From contig DASQFI010000033.1 in assembly GCA_035633215.1 (NCBI GenBank), positions 1 through 64,000 of the forward strand: a stretch of DNA of 64,000 bases, written 5' to 3'. Shown here one piece after another: positions 8,156 to 16,691 of this stretch. Origin of the DNA: DASQFI01 sp035633215. GTDB lineage: Bacteria > Acidobacteriota > Vicinamibacteria > Vicinamibacterales > SCN-69-37. Both the position numbers and the translations under genes were made by a program. The notes under the pieces are model-generated. The model was not told where the DNA came from. It saw only the letters and a program-made list of their open reading frames with translations, and searched no databases. Each line of letters opens with the position of its first letter. Within the stretch, counting starts at the first letter, position 1.

Positions 8156-8716
8156 ATGAATCGGCGTGGATTTGTCATCACCCTGATCGTCCTGGCGCTC
8201 GGCATGAGCGGCGTCCCGCGCGCGCAGAAGCCGCCGGCCGCTCCCGCTGGTCCCGTCGTGGTGCTCGAGACGCAGAAGGGCACGATCGAGATCGAGCTGT
8301 TTCAGGCCGACGCGCCCAAGAGCGTCGCGCACCTGCTCGCGCTCGTCCGAAACGGCTTCTACCGCGGCCTCCGGTTCCACTGGTCGCAGCCGGGCGTGAT
8401 TCAGATCGGCGACCCGACGTCGCGCGACATGTCGCGGATGGATTCGTGGGGCAAGGCCGGGGGCGGCCGATCCGTCGGCGTCGCCGAGATCTCGAAGCGC
8501 AAGTTCGAGAAGGGGATTGTCGGACTCGCATACCTCCCGGGGCAGAAACCGACCGCGGCCGACAGTCAGATTTTCATCCTGCGTGCGCCGAACCCCAGCC
8601 TCGACGGCAAGTACTGCGCGCTTGGGCGCGTCATCGCCGGCATGAACGTCGTCGAGAAGATCGAAAAGCCCGACATGCTCAAGAACGCGTACGTGAAGGG
8701 CGAGACGCCGCGGTAG
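8156..8716 (+). CDS. Peptidylprolyl isomerase, cyclophilin type, exported
   Basis: 186 residues from an ATG preceded by gggaggagg; an upstream in-frame extension would run through the inverted repeat and is not credible. The N-terminus (RRGFVITLIVLALGMSG) is a signal peptide. The mature part is a short cyclophilin domain: VVVLETQKGTIEIELFQADAPKSV, NGFYRGLRFHW, VIQIGDP, and AADSQIFILRAPNPSLDGKYCALGRVIAGMNVVEKI. It should catalyse cis-trans isomerisation of X-Pro bonds on periplasmic proteins. In FYRGLRFHW a tryptophan and histidine occupy the region of the usual FHRVI block, and the catalytic Arg is at a shifted position, so activity may be low. It lies between ADOP 1 and a gene read in the opposite direction. 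Confidence 0.92.
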   Translation: MNRRGFVITLIVLALGMSGVPRAQKPPAAPAGPVVVLETQKGTIEIELFQADAPKSVAHLLALVRNGFYRGLRFHWSQPGVIQIGDPTSRDMSRMDSWGKAGGGRSVGVAEISKRKFEKGIVGLAYLPGQKPTAADSQIFILRAPNPSLDGKYCALGRVIAGMNVVEKIEKPDMLKNAYVKGETPR

Positions 8717-8726
8717 CCGCCGACGG

Positions 8727-9155
8727 CTATCTCGGTCGTTTCAACATCCACCTGACGTCGCCGTTCTGCAACAGGAGGGCTGGACCGAGGGCTTCCCATC
8801 CCTCCGCGCCGGCCGTGTTCAGCGCCGGCGTCGGATCCTCCGTGGCCCGCAGTGTGATCGTCCGATACTCCCAGTTCTGACGAACGACGCGCGTCGGGAC
8901 CGTGGAGGTCTCACTCAGGGTCACCGCCGGGGTGCCGCTCCACGTGACGCGCAGCGGATCGGTCGACGCGACGCCTTGTAACGTCACGGGAATCGCATCG
9001 GCGCGATCGCGGTTGATCACGTAGACGCGGGCCTGCGTCGCGCGGCCCGGTTCGTTTGGCACCTGCACCGTCTGTTGCGCCGCGGCACGACCGCCGCCCG
9101 TCCACGCCGCCCATGCCAACGTCGCCCACACGATTGCCGTCCGCCTCATCGTCAT
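8727..9155 (-). CDS. Small exported protein of unknown function
   Basis: 142 residues from an ATG that sits 5-6 nt after a cggagg ribosome site; the longer frame starting 30 nt upstream lacks one. The N-terminus (MRRTAIVWATLAWAAWTGGGRAAAQ) is a signal peptide with an Ala-x-Ala cleavage region. The mature part is about 115 residues, rich in beta-forming stretches (RVTWSGTPAVTLSE), and ends with WEYRTITLRATEDPTPALNTAGAEGWE. That end resembles the short repeat domains in which 'WEY...L...GAEGWE' recurs (DUF4177-like). I do not recognise a function. It is convergent with the cyclophilin gene (10-bp gap). Confidence 0.75.
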   Translation of the reverse strand: MTMRRTAIVWATLAWAAWTGGGRAAAQQTVQVPNEPGRATQARVYVINRDRADAIPVTLQGVASTDPLRVTWSGTPAVTLSETSTVPTRVVRQNWEYRTITLRATEDPTPALNTAGAEGWEALGPALLLQNGDVRWMLKRPR

Positions 9156-9266
9156 CGAAACCTCCGGGTTGGGTCTGTTTTGCACAGTGTAATGACGAAA
9201 GGGGCCAGGTCTCGGTCGAGCCCTGGCCCCATTCGACTGGATCCGCGCTGGGTGCGGACCCGCGCC

Positions 9267-9446
9267 CTACCGAACCGACGGCGGTTCGCTGTTGGCGAAA
9301 TCGCCTTTCACTTCGCCCGCCGAGGCCACGTCCTCGGCGCCAGTCCGGACCAGGATCTTCTTGGCCCGATCCGTCCATGCCGCGCTCACCGCGGACTCAG
9401 CGAGTTCGTAGGTGGGATAAATTCCGAAGACTGCGGTATTCGCCAT
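9267..9446 (-). CDS. Internally shortened general-stress-type (YflT/DUF1269-like) protein, 59 aa
   Basis: A 59-residue frame with the start ATGGCGAATACC behind a ggagttc site. The first 20 residues, MANTAVFGIYPTYELAESAV, match the opening beta-alpha unit of the acidobacterial general-stress proteins I know. Residues 21-59 (WTDRAKKILVRTGAEDV, then ASAGEVKGDF) match the typical C-terminal end of the same proteins. The central glycine-rich membrane-like region of roughly 100 residues is missing. It therefore looks like an in-frame internal deletion that keeps both ends. The family match is from memory of typical sequences and was not searched. Confidence 0.6.
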   Translation of the reverse strand: MANTAVFGIYPTYELAESAVSAAWTDRAKKILVRTGAEDVASAGEVKGDFANSEPPSVR

Positions 9447-9471
9447 GGCCGAACTCCTTTTTCGATCCCGG

Positions 9472-9624
9472 TCAGACCCGTCCCATCAAGACCAGCAACA
9501 ACACGACCAGGAGCACGAGACCGAGTCCGCCGCTCGGGGCGTAGCCCCAGCCTCGGCTATAGCCCCACGTCGGCAACGAGCCAAGCGCCAGAATAATCAG
9601 GATGACCAGAAGAATGGTGAGCAT
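9472..9624 (-). CDS. DUF3309-type small membrane protein
   Basis: 50 residues: MLTILLVILIILALGSLPTW, then GYSRGWGYAPSGGLGLVLL, then VVLLLVLMGRV. This is the DUF3309 pattern of two hydrophobic helices joined by a Trp/Tyr/Gly turn. The start chosen has a ggag site 6 nt upstream; a longer frame to 9666 lacks one. Function unknown; such peptides occur widely in proteobacteria and acidobacteria beside stress-related genes, which fits the neighbouring short stress-type protein. The 222 bp upstream, to 9846, show no further gene. Confidence 0.85.
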   Translation of the reverse strand: MLTILLVILIILALGSLPTWGYSRGWGYAPSGGLGLVLLVVLLLVLMGRV

Positions 9625-9846
9625 CGCTCCACTCCATCGTGAAATCGACCCGCGCGGCGCGAACACTCCACATTCGTCGTCGGCGTGTCTCGCTGGAACT
9701 GGAGTTGCAAGAGTTTCGCCAGAGGGCGGCGCGACCGCGGAGATTCCCGCGCGGCAATCGAGCGGGAGTGTGCATCTTTTGCGGCGTCTTCGCCCCGCGC
9801 GTGTGAAGCCCGTTGACCAGAGTCAGCAGTCGAATGGTCAGCCCGC

Positions 9847-10872
9847 ATGACCAGGACGCGCCGCCGCCGCATCGGCCAGGCGCTCGGCGTCGTTGTGGTC
9901 GCCGGCGTCCTCGCCGCCTCTGTCTTCATCGTCAGACAATCGAGCCGGCAGGCTGAGCTTCGGCTGCCGCCGGCGCCCGCCGACGCGCGACCGGAAGGTG
10001 CCGCATCCGTCAGCCCGCTCCCTGGGTCAGGCGCGGGTCTCGTCCTCCCGAAAAAGTTGGGATCCCTGCGATTCGCGGTGATGGGCGACACGGGCCGCGG
10101 CGATCGCGCGCAGTACGACACCGCGAACGAGATGGCGCGCTGGCGCGAGCAGTTCGACTTCAGCTTCGTGCTGATGCTCGGCGACAACATCTACGCGGCC
10201 GGCACGCCCGAGAACTACGCCGCGCGCTTCGAGCGTCCGTACAAGGCGCTCATCGATGCCGGCGTGACGTTCTACGCGGCGCTCGGCAACCACGATCCTC
10301 CCGACCAGTGGAACTACCCGCTCTTTCACATGGACGGCAATCGCTATTACTCGTTCACCAAGAAGGACGGGGCGCTGCCGATCGCCACTGACCAGGTGCA
10401 GTTCTTCGCGCTGGACACGGTGACCCTGGACAGCGAACAGCTCGTGTGGCTGCAGCGCGAGCTCGGTCGATCGAAAGCCGACTGGAAGATCTGCTTCTAC
10501 CATCACCCGCTCTATACCTCCGGCCGCTACCGGACGTCGGCGTTCCGCTTGCGGACGAGGCTCGAGCCGATCTTCCTGCAGTATGGGGTGGACGTCGGGT
10601 TGAGCGGCCACGAGCACTTCTACGAGCGCATCGTGATGCGCGGCGGCGTGCAGTACTTCACGTCCGGCGCGGGGGGCGCACTCCGGCGGAACGACATGAG
10701 CCCGTCGCCGTGGACCGCCGCCGGCTTCGACGCCGACACTCACTTCATGCTGATGGAGATCAGCGGCGACATACTCTACTTCCAGGCGATCAGCCGCACG
10801 GGCCAGACGATCGATTCCGGCGGGTTGAAACGGGGCGCGGACCGGAAACCGCCGGCGACGATCGGCCGCTGA
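9847..10872 (+). CDS. Exported metallophosphoesterase (purple-acid-phosphatase-like)
   Basis: 341 residues with an N-terminal signal-anchor (residues 8-30). The calcineurin-like metal site is complete: GDTG (80-83), GDN (112-114), GNHD (147-150), HH (219-220) and GHEH (254-257). Spacing and the FHMDGNRYYSFT segment resemble small tartrate-resistant acid phosphatases. It should hydrolyse phosphomonoesters in the periplasm or at the surface using two metal ions; the substrate is not evident. The ribosome site is poor, so the exact start is less sure than the domain. It is convergent with the kinase-like gene. Confidence 0.92.
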   Translation: MTRTRRRRIGQALGVVVVAGVLAASVFIVRQSSRQAELRLPPAPADARPEGAASVSPLPGSGAGLVLPKKLGSLRFAVMGDTGRGDRAQYDTANEMARWREQFDFSFVLMLGDNIYAAGTPENYAARFERPYKALIDAGVTFYAALGNHDPPDQWNYPLFHMDGNRYYSFTKKDGALPIATDQVQFFALDTVTLDSEQLVWLQRELGRSKADWKICFYHHPLYTSGRYRTSAFRLRTRLEPIFLQYGVDVGLSGHEHFYERIVMRGGVQYFTSGAGGALRRNDMSPSPWTAAGFDADTHFMLMEISGDILYFQAISRTGQTIDSGGLKRGADRKPPATIGR

Positions 10873-10949
10873 GCGGCGAGCGAGCTGCGCGAGCGAGCCA
10901 CGCGAGCGGAACGGGGCGAGGGGCCCGCGAGCGAGCGTGTCAGGGGGCC

Positions 10950-10964
10950 GGGGACAAAGTCCCC
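10950..10964. terminator. Short perfect hairpin GGGGAC-AAA-GTCCCC between convergent genes
   Basis: A 6-bp GC stem with a 3-nt loop lies between the ends of two convergent genes, after a stretch dominated by gcgagcgag-type repeats (10873-10940). There is no clear T tract. It also contains the GGGGAC word found at the ends of the long inverted repeats at 21465 and 27128, so it may be a degraded relative rather than a terminator. Confidence 0.4.
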
Positions 10965-10978
10965 TGATCTAATTGAGA

Positions 10979-12100
10979 TTATTCACAGCGCCGCTCGGCG
11001 ATCTGCCTGACTTTGTCTTGAAACGTGCGGACCCACGGCGTGAGATCGGCTGCCGGCTCCTTGTCGGTGACCGGATCGGGAAAACGCGCCGCGGCGAACA
11101 GCGCGTGAATCTGCCCGGCCGAGAGCTGCGTCAGCCGATCGGCGAGCAGCGCGCGGCCCGCCTCCGAGATCACGGCCGGCGGAAACAGGATGCCTGCGTA
11201 GGGCATCGATTTCATGTGCACCAGGCAGGTGCGCTCGTCCTCCCAGATCGGCCGCGCCGTCCACGCCTCGTAGTTGACCTTCGTCGGGCCGAACGTCGCG
11301 CCCAAATCCTGGAGCATGAGCAGCGGATGCCGGCAGGTCGATTCCTCGGCCATCGCGTCGGTCTCGGCCAGACAGACCAGCCGCTGGTTCGTCGACTTGT
11401 TGTCCCAGTGGCCCAGAAAGATCGCGATGAGACGGAGCGCATCAAGCTCGGCCGGACTGGCCCCGCCCTTGGCGGCGTCGACGAGCGTGAGCTCACGCCA
11501 GTCCCAGCCTTCGAACGTGCCCACCTCGACGGCGCGACCCTCGAGCTTGCGTTCGACGGACACGGCGTCGAAGTCGCGAGGACTCTTGTAGTTGATCATC
11601 AGGTCCATCAGCTTCGTCGCCATGAACTCCTCGGCGATCTTCCGCATCTTGAACGGCGAAGCGGGACAGCCGAAGCATCGCACGCGGTTGACGAACGTCA
11701 CGCGGTCGGCGCCGAAGCCGAGCGCGGCCAGGAGCCGCGTCGCCGCAATCTCGCCCTGCCGCTCGCGGCTGTGGCCGTACTTGACCTTGACGATCTCGCC
11801 GTTCTCGAGCCGGCAGTCGAACTTCGACGTCGTGCCGGACGTGGGCTTCGGGACGTACTGGCACGAGACGGTGGCGCCGGAATCGAGTGGTTGCGTCTCA
11901 CCCGGGACCCTGGACAGGTCCAGCGAGGCGATCGGCAGAGGGTCACCGGCAAACACTCGTGCGCGCGAGAGGATCTCCTCCCGGGCGCGCCACTGCGGCG
12001 TCGTGCGATCGACATCGCGCTCCGTGGCCCGAAGCACGACGAATCTCACCGGCGGCACGCACAGGATCACCACCAGCACGAGGAGCAAGGCTCTCTGCAT
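10979..12100 (-). CDS. Exported protein with atypical-kinase-like catalytic motifs
   Basis: 373 residues with an N-terminal hydrophobic segment (LLLVLVVILCVPPVRFVVL). I do not recognise a named family. Four elements recur in the order and spacing of protein/lipid kinase folds: lysines in EIVKVKYG (105, 107), a glutamate in a following helix (ERQGEIAATRLL, E117), GHWDNKSTN (H231, D233, N238, giving the catalytic-loop pattern HxD-x4-N), and QDLGATFG (D265-x-G267) in the place of DFG. HipA-, Fam20- and CotH-like kinases show comparable sets. Three Cys pairs or clusters (CFGC, and C at 80 and 96) fit an extracytoplasmic location. The kinase reading is inference. Confidence 0.8.
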   Translation of the reverse strand: MQRALLLVLVVILCVPPVRFVVLRATERDVDRTTPQWRAREEILSRARVFAGDPLPIASLDLSRVPGETQPLDSGATVSCQYVPKPTSGTTSKFDCRLENGEIVKVKYGHSRERQGEIAATRLLAALGFGADRVTFVNRVRCFGCPASPFKMRKIAEEFMATKLMDLMINYKSPRDFDAVSVERKLEGRAVEVGTFEGWDWRELTLVDAAKGGASPAELDALRLIAIFLGHWDNKSTNQRLVCLAETDAMAEESTCRHPLLMLQDLGATFGPTKVNYEAWTARPIWEDERTCLVHMKSMPYAGILFPPAVISEAGRALLADRLTQLSAGQIHALFAAARFPDPVTDKEPAADLTPWVRTFQDKVRQIAERRCE

Positions 12101-12185
12101 GCAGCTCCGTCTCGTTGTCGGGGGGGAACCCTCCCTTCTAGGCTACAGGGTGCCGGCCCGGTTTTCCACTCGGGGCTCCGGGAGA

Positions 12186-15100
12186 CTACTTCGAATAGAT
12201 GGTGATGACCCCGGACGCGGGAATCCGGGCGGTAACCGCCTGGCCGGCATTGGTCGCGACGTCCGGCAACTGGACGTTGTAGTCCGCGGCGGTGGTGTAA
12301 AAAATCCCGTAGGTGCCGGCCGGGAGTCCGTTCACCGAGAACGACTGATCCGTCGCTGCCTTGACGATGACGACATACCGGCCGTTGGTGTTGACGAACG
12401 CAACCGGCGCGAACGCGGCGTTCCCCGACACTGCGTCGATCCGCCGCGCGCCCGGCTGCACGTACTTCGTGTACTGCCGGATGAACTTCGTGGGCGGGCA
12501 GAGTTCTGCCCGGCGGGGGTCCGGTCCGGGCACCAGGAACAGCATCGCGCCGAGGCCGCACCCGTTGGAGCCCGCCAACGGGGCCCCCTGCTGCCACGAG
12601 CTATTGCGGCCGACCGTCAGATCCTCATGCAGGACGTCGTGGGTGTTGGAGGGCGTCCACCATTCGAGCATGGACGTGCGCTTGCCGAGTTGGACGGCTC
12701 GCGCGCCCAGGGCCGCGAGATCGGCCGCGGTGTTGTAGCGGTGGTAACTGATCTCTGAGAGCAGCGCCTGCGCACCGGACACGGCGACGATCTGATTCAC
12801 CCACGGCTCGGCGTTCCCCAGCGCGGTCGTGGACGGCGCGATGAACTCCGGGACCGCAAACCCAGCGGCCTGAAGCCGGGCGGCCGTCGCGACCATGACC
12901 TGCCCGATCTGGGTCCCGTTCCAGTTCGGGGCGCTGTTGTCGGGCTCAAGGACGACCTCGATCCCATTCGGGACGACGCCGTACCGCGATTGCAGATGCT
13001 GGAAGACCGCCAGCATGAACTCGGCGTACTCGGCGGGGTTGGTGTAGTGTTCGAATGCCGACTGGCCAAAGTCCACGTAGTTCAGGTTGATGTAGAACGG
13101 CAGCCCTCGGGCGAGGACCCGCTGGCGCATCGGCATGACGACCCGCGTCATCTGGATGTCGAGTTGTTCCGCAAAGTGGAACCCGGCCGGATTGATCACG
13201 TTCGGATTGGCGTTGTCGTTCACAATCTCGTAGCGGCCGTCGTAGCTCGCCGTCGGGTTCTCCGCGCCGGACCGCACGGCGAGCCGCACGCGCGTGAACC
13301 CCACGTCGTTGACCACGTCGTCCAGCTCCGTCGCGATCTGCGCGTCGGTCATCCACGTGAAGTCGTCAATCGAGGCCAGGACGTGCGTTTCCCAGCCGAC
13401 CATCGTCTGGTGCGTCACCGTCGCGTTGATGGTGATCGCGTTGCCAGACGGCGGCGGTGTCGGAGTCTGCGGTGGAGGCTCGGGACCGACGGGACAGGCG
13501 GCGCGCGCGGCCTCCACGGCGCGAAACGCGTTGGCCAGGCCGGAGCCGAACGTTTGGTTCGGCACGGGACTGCCGATCGAATCGGCCGTCGACAGGATGA
13601 CGTTGCGCACGGCGGTGCGCGCCGTCACCGTCTCGAACGCGTTCGCCCCGCCGCTCCGGAGACAGGGCGCGGCTTGAAGCACCAGCGCGGCGATGCCTGC
13701 CACATGCGGCGCCGCGGCCGACGTGCCAAAAAACGGACTGGGGAACCGGCCGGCGCCGGTGATGGCGACGCCATCGATCGCGGAGATATCGGGTTTGAGG
13801 CGGCCATCAAGCGTCGGCCCGCGGCTGCTGTAGAACTGAATCGTCTGATGGCTCCCGTCGTTGCACGACTCGCTCGGCGCGTCGCTCCCCGCGAACACGG
13901 CGGCCGCCGCGCTCGACGCGGAACAGATGGCCCCGACGGAAATCGCCGAGACCGGCGAGCCGCCCGAGTCGCTCTGCGCGAGCACGCTTCGCGTCGCCGT
14001 GTTGTAGTTGTGACGCTCGTGGCGTCCGGTCGCCAGGCGGCGCGGACCATCCACGGCGCACTGGGGCTGGAACGAGAACAGATTCAAGTTCCTCGGCGCC
14101 GCCTGGTCGCCGACGTTCTGCACGACGATCCGGAAGAATCCCGTGTCGCCCCGGTTCAGGAAGTCGACGGCTTCGAGCGGATCCTGGCTGCCGCGCTGGA
14201 TGTCCGTGCTGCGCGCGACCACCTGTCCCGTGTCGTCATCGACCAGATACAGGTCGTAGTTGTTGCCCGACTGCCCCGCCACGTCGTTCCACGTCAGGAC
14301 GACGACGACCTCGCCGTTGTGCGGAAGGGAGATCAGATCGTGAGGCTGGTCGCCGAGGTTCAGGACGTCGGTGGTCTCGTTGGTCCGCTGGAACAGGTGC
14401 ATGCGCCCGGCGGTCGTGATGCCGTCGATCGATCGCGCGTCACGGTTCGAATCGACATACGCGCCGAAGTAGTGATCGTTGGCGGCATTCCCGACCGACG
14501 TGACGTAGGTCCGAATCCGGTTGGCCGGGTTGTTCAGCGCGGCGGCGGTATTGCGCGAGACGGAGCTCTGGCCGTCGGCGGGCTCGCCGAGGAACCCGAG
14601 ATCGTCGACGACCACGTCGTTGTCGGCGGCCAGCGCGCTCACCGCCTCGATGAAGGCCAGACTCGTATCGGCGTTGGCAAACGACAACTGCGCGCCCGGC
14701 GCGAGGTCGTGCACGATCTCCAGCAGCGCGCCGCCCTCGGCGCCGGCGCCGCGGAACGAGCACGGCTGGAAGAACGAGTGCGTGTCCTCGAGATCCTCGT
14801 CCGATCGGAAGGACCGCGCGGTCAGCCCGCCCGTGGTCTCCGTCAGCAGGCCATCGCGACGGATGCCGGTGGCGTCGGGCAAATCCGCCGACGCGATCGG
14901 GCCGCCCGACACGCCACTACACGAATCGCACTTGGCCGCGAAGACGCCCTTGATGCCGTCTGAAATCACGCCGACCCGGACGCCCGTGCCATCCACGCCG
15001 AAGAGCGGCCGGGCATCCGCCGCGCCGTGAATCGTGTCGCCTTCGGTCACGACCGCGCCGGCATGCCGGACGGCGTACGACGGCAGTCGCATGAAGGTCA

Positions 15101-15542
15101 CGAAGGGCAGCGCGGCGACGCGATGCAGGCTGCGCACCGGCACGCGCGCCTGCACGCGACGCTCCTGTAGAGAAGCGATCTCGACCGTGACGCCCTCATT
15201 GGCCAGACGCGCGACGTTTCTCGGGGTCGCCTCGGTCAGCAGGATGTACACCTGGACCGTGTTCTTCGAGTCAAAACGCAGCCGGCGCGACGCCGCGGCG
15301 TCCTGGACCGACTTCGGCAGCGCGGCGATCGCGATCGGCGCGGAGAACCGATCGAACAGCGAGCCCCCCGCCTCGGACTGCGGCACGGCTCGCGCCAGAT
15401 CGGCCAGCACGGTGCCAAGCTTGGCCTGCACCGACTGGCCGATGAGCGCCGGCTCCTGCGCGACCACCAGGAGGACGAGCAAGCCGATCACACGCGCGAA
15501 CGCCGACGCCATTTGGCGGCGGTTCCGGTCATTTCCATTCAT
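12186..15542 (-). CDS. Exported subtilase (S8-like) fused to a GH30-like glycoside hydrolase domain
   Basis: About 1118 residues. The start chosen has a gagtgg site; an upstream in-frame codon would add 15 residues. Signal peptide, then a prodomain, then an S8 fold: GTGVRVGVISDG (Asp near 194) and GTSAAAPHVAGIAALVLQ (Ser near 609). Where subtilisins carry His, the sequence reads EGGALLEIVHDLAPGA (near 268), so Glu or a shifted residue may replace it, as in sedolisin-like enzymes. A Pro/Thr linker (near 685-697) leads to a TIM-barrel-like part: GFTRVRLAVRSG, YINLNYVDFG, VVLEPDN (candidate acid/base Glu near 865) and SMLEWW (candidate nucleophile near 959). It ends in a beta domain with NGRYVVIVKAATDQSFSVNG, as in GH30. 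Probably a surface degradative enzyme. Confidence 0.88.
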   Translation of the reverse strand: MNGNDRNRRQMASAFARVIGLLVLLVVAQEPALIGQSVQAKLGTVLADLARAVPQSEAGGSLFDRFSAPIAIAALPKSVQDAAASRRLRFDSKNTVQVYILLTEATPRNVARLANEGVTVEIASLQERRVQARVPVRSLHRVAALPFVTFMRLPSYAVRHAGAVVTEGDTIHGAADARPLFGVDGTGVRVGVISDGIKGVFAAKCDSCSGVSGGPIASADLPDATGIRRDGLLTETTGGLTARSFRSDEDLEDTHSFFQPCSFRGAGAEGGALLEIVHDLAPGAQLSFANADTSLAFIEAVSALAADNDVVVDDLGFLGEPADGQSSVSRNTAAALNNPANRIRTYVTSVGNAANDHYFGAYVDSNRDARSIDGITTAGRMHLFQRTNETTDVLNLGDQPHDLISLPHNGEVVVVLTWNDVAGQSGNNYDLYLVDDDTGQVVARSTDIQRGSQDPLEAVDFLNRGDTGFFRIVVQNVGDQAAPRNLNLFSFQPQCAVDGPRRLATGRHERHNYNTATRSVLAQSDSGGSPVSAISVGAICSASSAAAAVFAGSDAPSESCNDGSHQTIQFYSSRGPTLDGRLKPDISAIDGVAITGAGRFPSPFFGTSAAAPHVAGIAALVLQAAPCLRSGGANAFETVTARTAVRNVILSTADSIGSPVPNQTFGSGLANAFRAVEAARAACPVGPEPPPQTPTPPPSGNAITINATVTHQTMVGWETHVLASIDDFTWMTDAQIATELDDVVNDVGFTRVRLAVRSGAENPTASYDGRYEIVNDNANPNVINPAGFHFAEQLDIQMTRVVMPMRQRVLARGLPFYINLNYVDFGQSAFEHYTNPAEYAEFMLAVFQHLQSRYGVVPNGIEVVLEPDNSAPNWNGTQIGQVMVATAARLQAAGFAVPEFIAPSTTALGNAEPWVNQIVAVSGAQALLSEISYHRYNTAADLAALGARAVQLGKRTSMLEWWTPSNTHDVLHEDLTVGRNSSWQQGAPLAGSNGCGLGAMLFLVPGPDPRRAELCPPTKFIRQYTKYVQPGARRIDAVSGNAAFAPVAFVNTNGRYVVIVKAATDQSFSVNGLPAGTYGIFYTTAADYNVQLPDVATNAGQAVTARIPASGVITIYSK

Positions 15543-15645
15543 GAGCACCACTCGATTTCGGGGGGCATGGCGTAAAACTGGCAACAAAAACCGATTCTAA
15601 GGGCGCGAAACCCCAATAACAACACAAACGGGATTTGCCCGTATT

Positions 15646-16455
15646 ATGAGCCGCGTGAAATACAAATTTCGCTCCGCGGTGGTCCTGGCGGTCCTCACGC
15701 TGACGTGGTCCAGCCCCACCGCACAGACGAGACGACTGACGGTCGCCGTGGACCTCTGGAAACAGGGGCAGCCGGCCTTCGGGGTGTACGCGCCGCGTCC
15801 GTATACCAGCGAGACGGCGGAAAAGCTCGCCGCCAATCCGCTCTATGACTTCGTCTTCCTGAATCTGGAAGGGAACTACGACGTGGCCGCCGTGCAGGTG
15901 ACCGCGGCCGGATTGAAAGGCACGGGGGCGACGGCTCGCAAGACGTTTCTCGTGCGCATTCCGTCCATCGAGCGCGCCGGCGCGGCCGACACGCGCGCGC
16001 GGGTCAAAGAGGCGCTCGGCCTTGGCGCCGATGGCGTCGTGATCCCGCAGGTGCGGAGCGTGGACCAGGCCAAGGAAGCGGTCACCTTCTTTCGCGATGC
16101 CAACGCCAACGTCTGGTCGCCCGCCAATCCGACCGGCGAGACGATTGCGATGGTGATGATCGAAGACCCGGGCGCGCTCGCGCAGGCGAAAGCGATCGCC
16201 GACGTGCCCGGATACAGCATTCTCGCGTGCGGCATCGGTAGCCTCCGCGGCGCGCTGGGCGGAGACGCGGCTGGCGCCGAGGCCGGCACGCAGACGGTCC
16301 TGGCCGAAAGCAAGCGCGCCAAGCTCGTCAACATGCTGACGGCCAACGCGCAGGATGTCGAAAAACGGTTGAAGGACGGATTCCTCGCGCTGCTCTTTCA
16401 GGGCCCGGCGGCCGACGAAGGCATCAAGGTCGGACGAGCCGCCGCCGGACGGTAG
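15646..16455 (+). CDS. Exported HpcH/HpaI-type aldolase family protein
   Basis: 269 residues. Residues 1-27 look like a signal peptide (FRSAVVLAVLTLTWSSPTAQ). The rest follows the HpcH/HpaI (2-keto-3-deoxy-glucarate-type) barrel: PAFGVYAPRPY, YDFVFLNLEGNYDV, FLVRIPS (the conserved Arg), ALGLGADGVVIPQVRSVDQAKEAV and MVMIEDPGAL with the metal-binding Glu. The usual metal-binding Asp in the GPADL loop is replaced here by ACGIGSLRGAL, so metal binding may be altered. Family members are normally cytosolic aldolases, and export is unusual. Divergent from the protease-glycosidase gene (103 bp between them). Confidence 0.85.
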   Translation: MSRVKYKFRSAVVLAVLTLTWSSPTAQTRRLTVAVDLWKQGQPAFGVYAPRPYTSETAEKLAANPLYDFVFLNLEGNYDVAAVQVTAAGLKGTGATARKTFLVRIPSIERAGAADTRARVKEALGLGADGVVIPQVRSVDQAKEAVTFFRDANANVWSPANPTGETIAMVMIEDPGALAQAKAIADVPGYSILACGIGSLRGALGGDAAGAEAGTQTVLAESKRAKLVNMLTANAQDVEKRLKDGFLALLFQGPAADEGIKVGRAAAGR

Positions 16456-16463
16456 CTCACCGG

Positions 16464-16691
16464 TTATTCCTCGACTTCGGCCTCAGCGGTCTCCTCGTCG
16501 ATCTGCCAGTCCTGCTTGGCCTGCGGACCGAGGCGGATGTGCGCGATGTCGGGATCGACACCCGGCGCCGTGTCGGACGGACGGTCTCCGCCCTGCTGTG
16601 CGCGCGCGACCCGGCGCGCGGCTTTCTCTTTCTGTTTTTCTGCGCGCGCCCGCTCGCGGGCGCGTTTCATGGCGGTTGGTCGTGAGCGCAC
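16464..16691 (-). CDS. Small basic/acidic protein of unknown function
   Basis: 75 residues from a GTG that follows a very strong ggagggagg site at optimal distance. The first 35 residues are extremely basic (KRARERARAEKQKEKAARR) and the tail is acidic (DWQIDEETAEAEVEE), so it may bind nucleic acid or ribosomes. I do not recognise a family. Similar short basic proteins are common near RNA-binding-protein genes, and here an RRM protein lies 140 bp upstream on the same strand. The two may be co-transcribed. Confidence 0.65.
   Translation of the reverse strand: MRSRPTAMKRARERARAEKQKEKAARRVARAQQGGDRPSDTAPGVDPDIAHIRLGPQAKQDWQIDEETAEAEVEE

Noticed and set aside
10873..10945. gcgagcgag-rich stretch considered as another tandem array.
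   Set aside because: The words are irregular in spacing and the region is simply very GC-rich; I could not establish a constant period.
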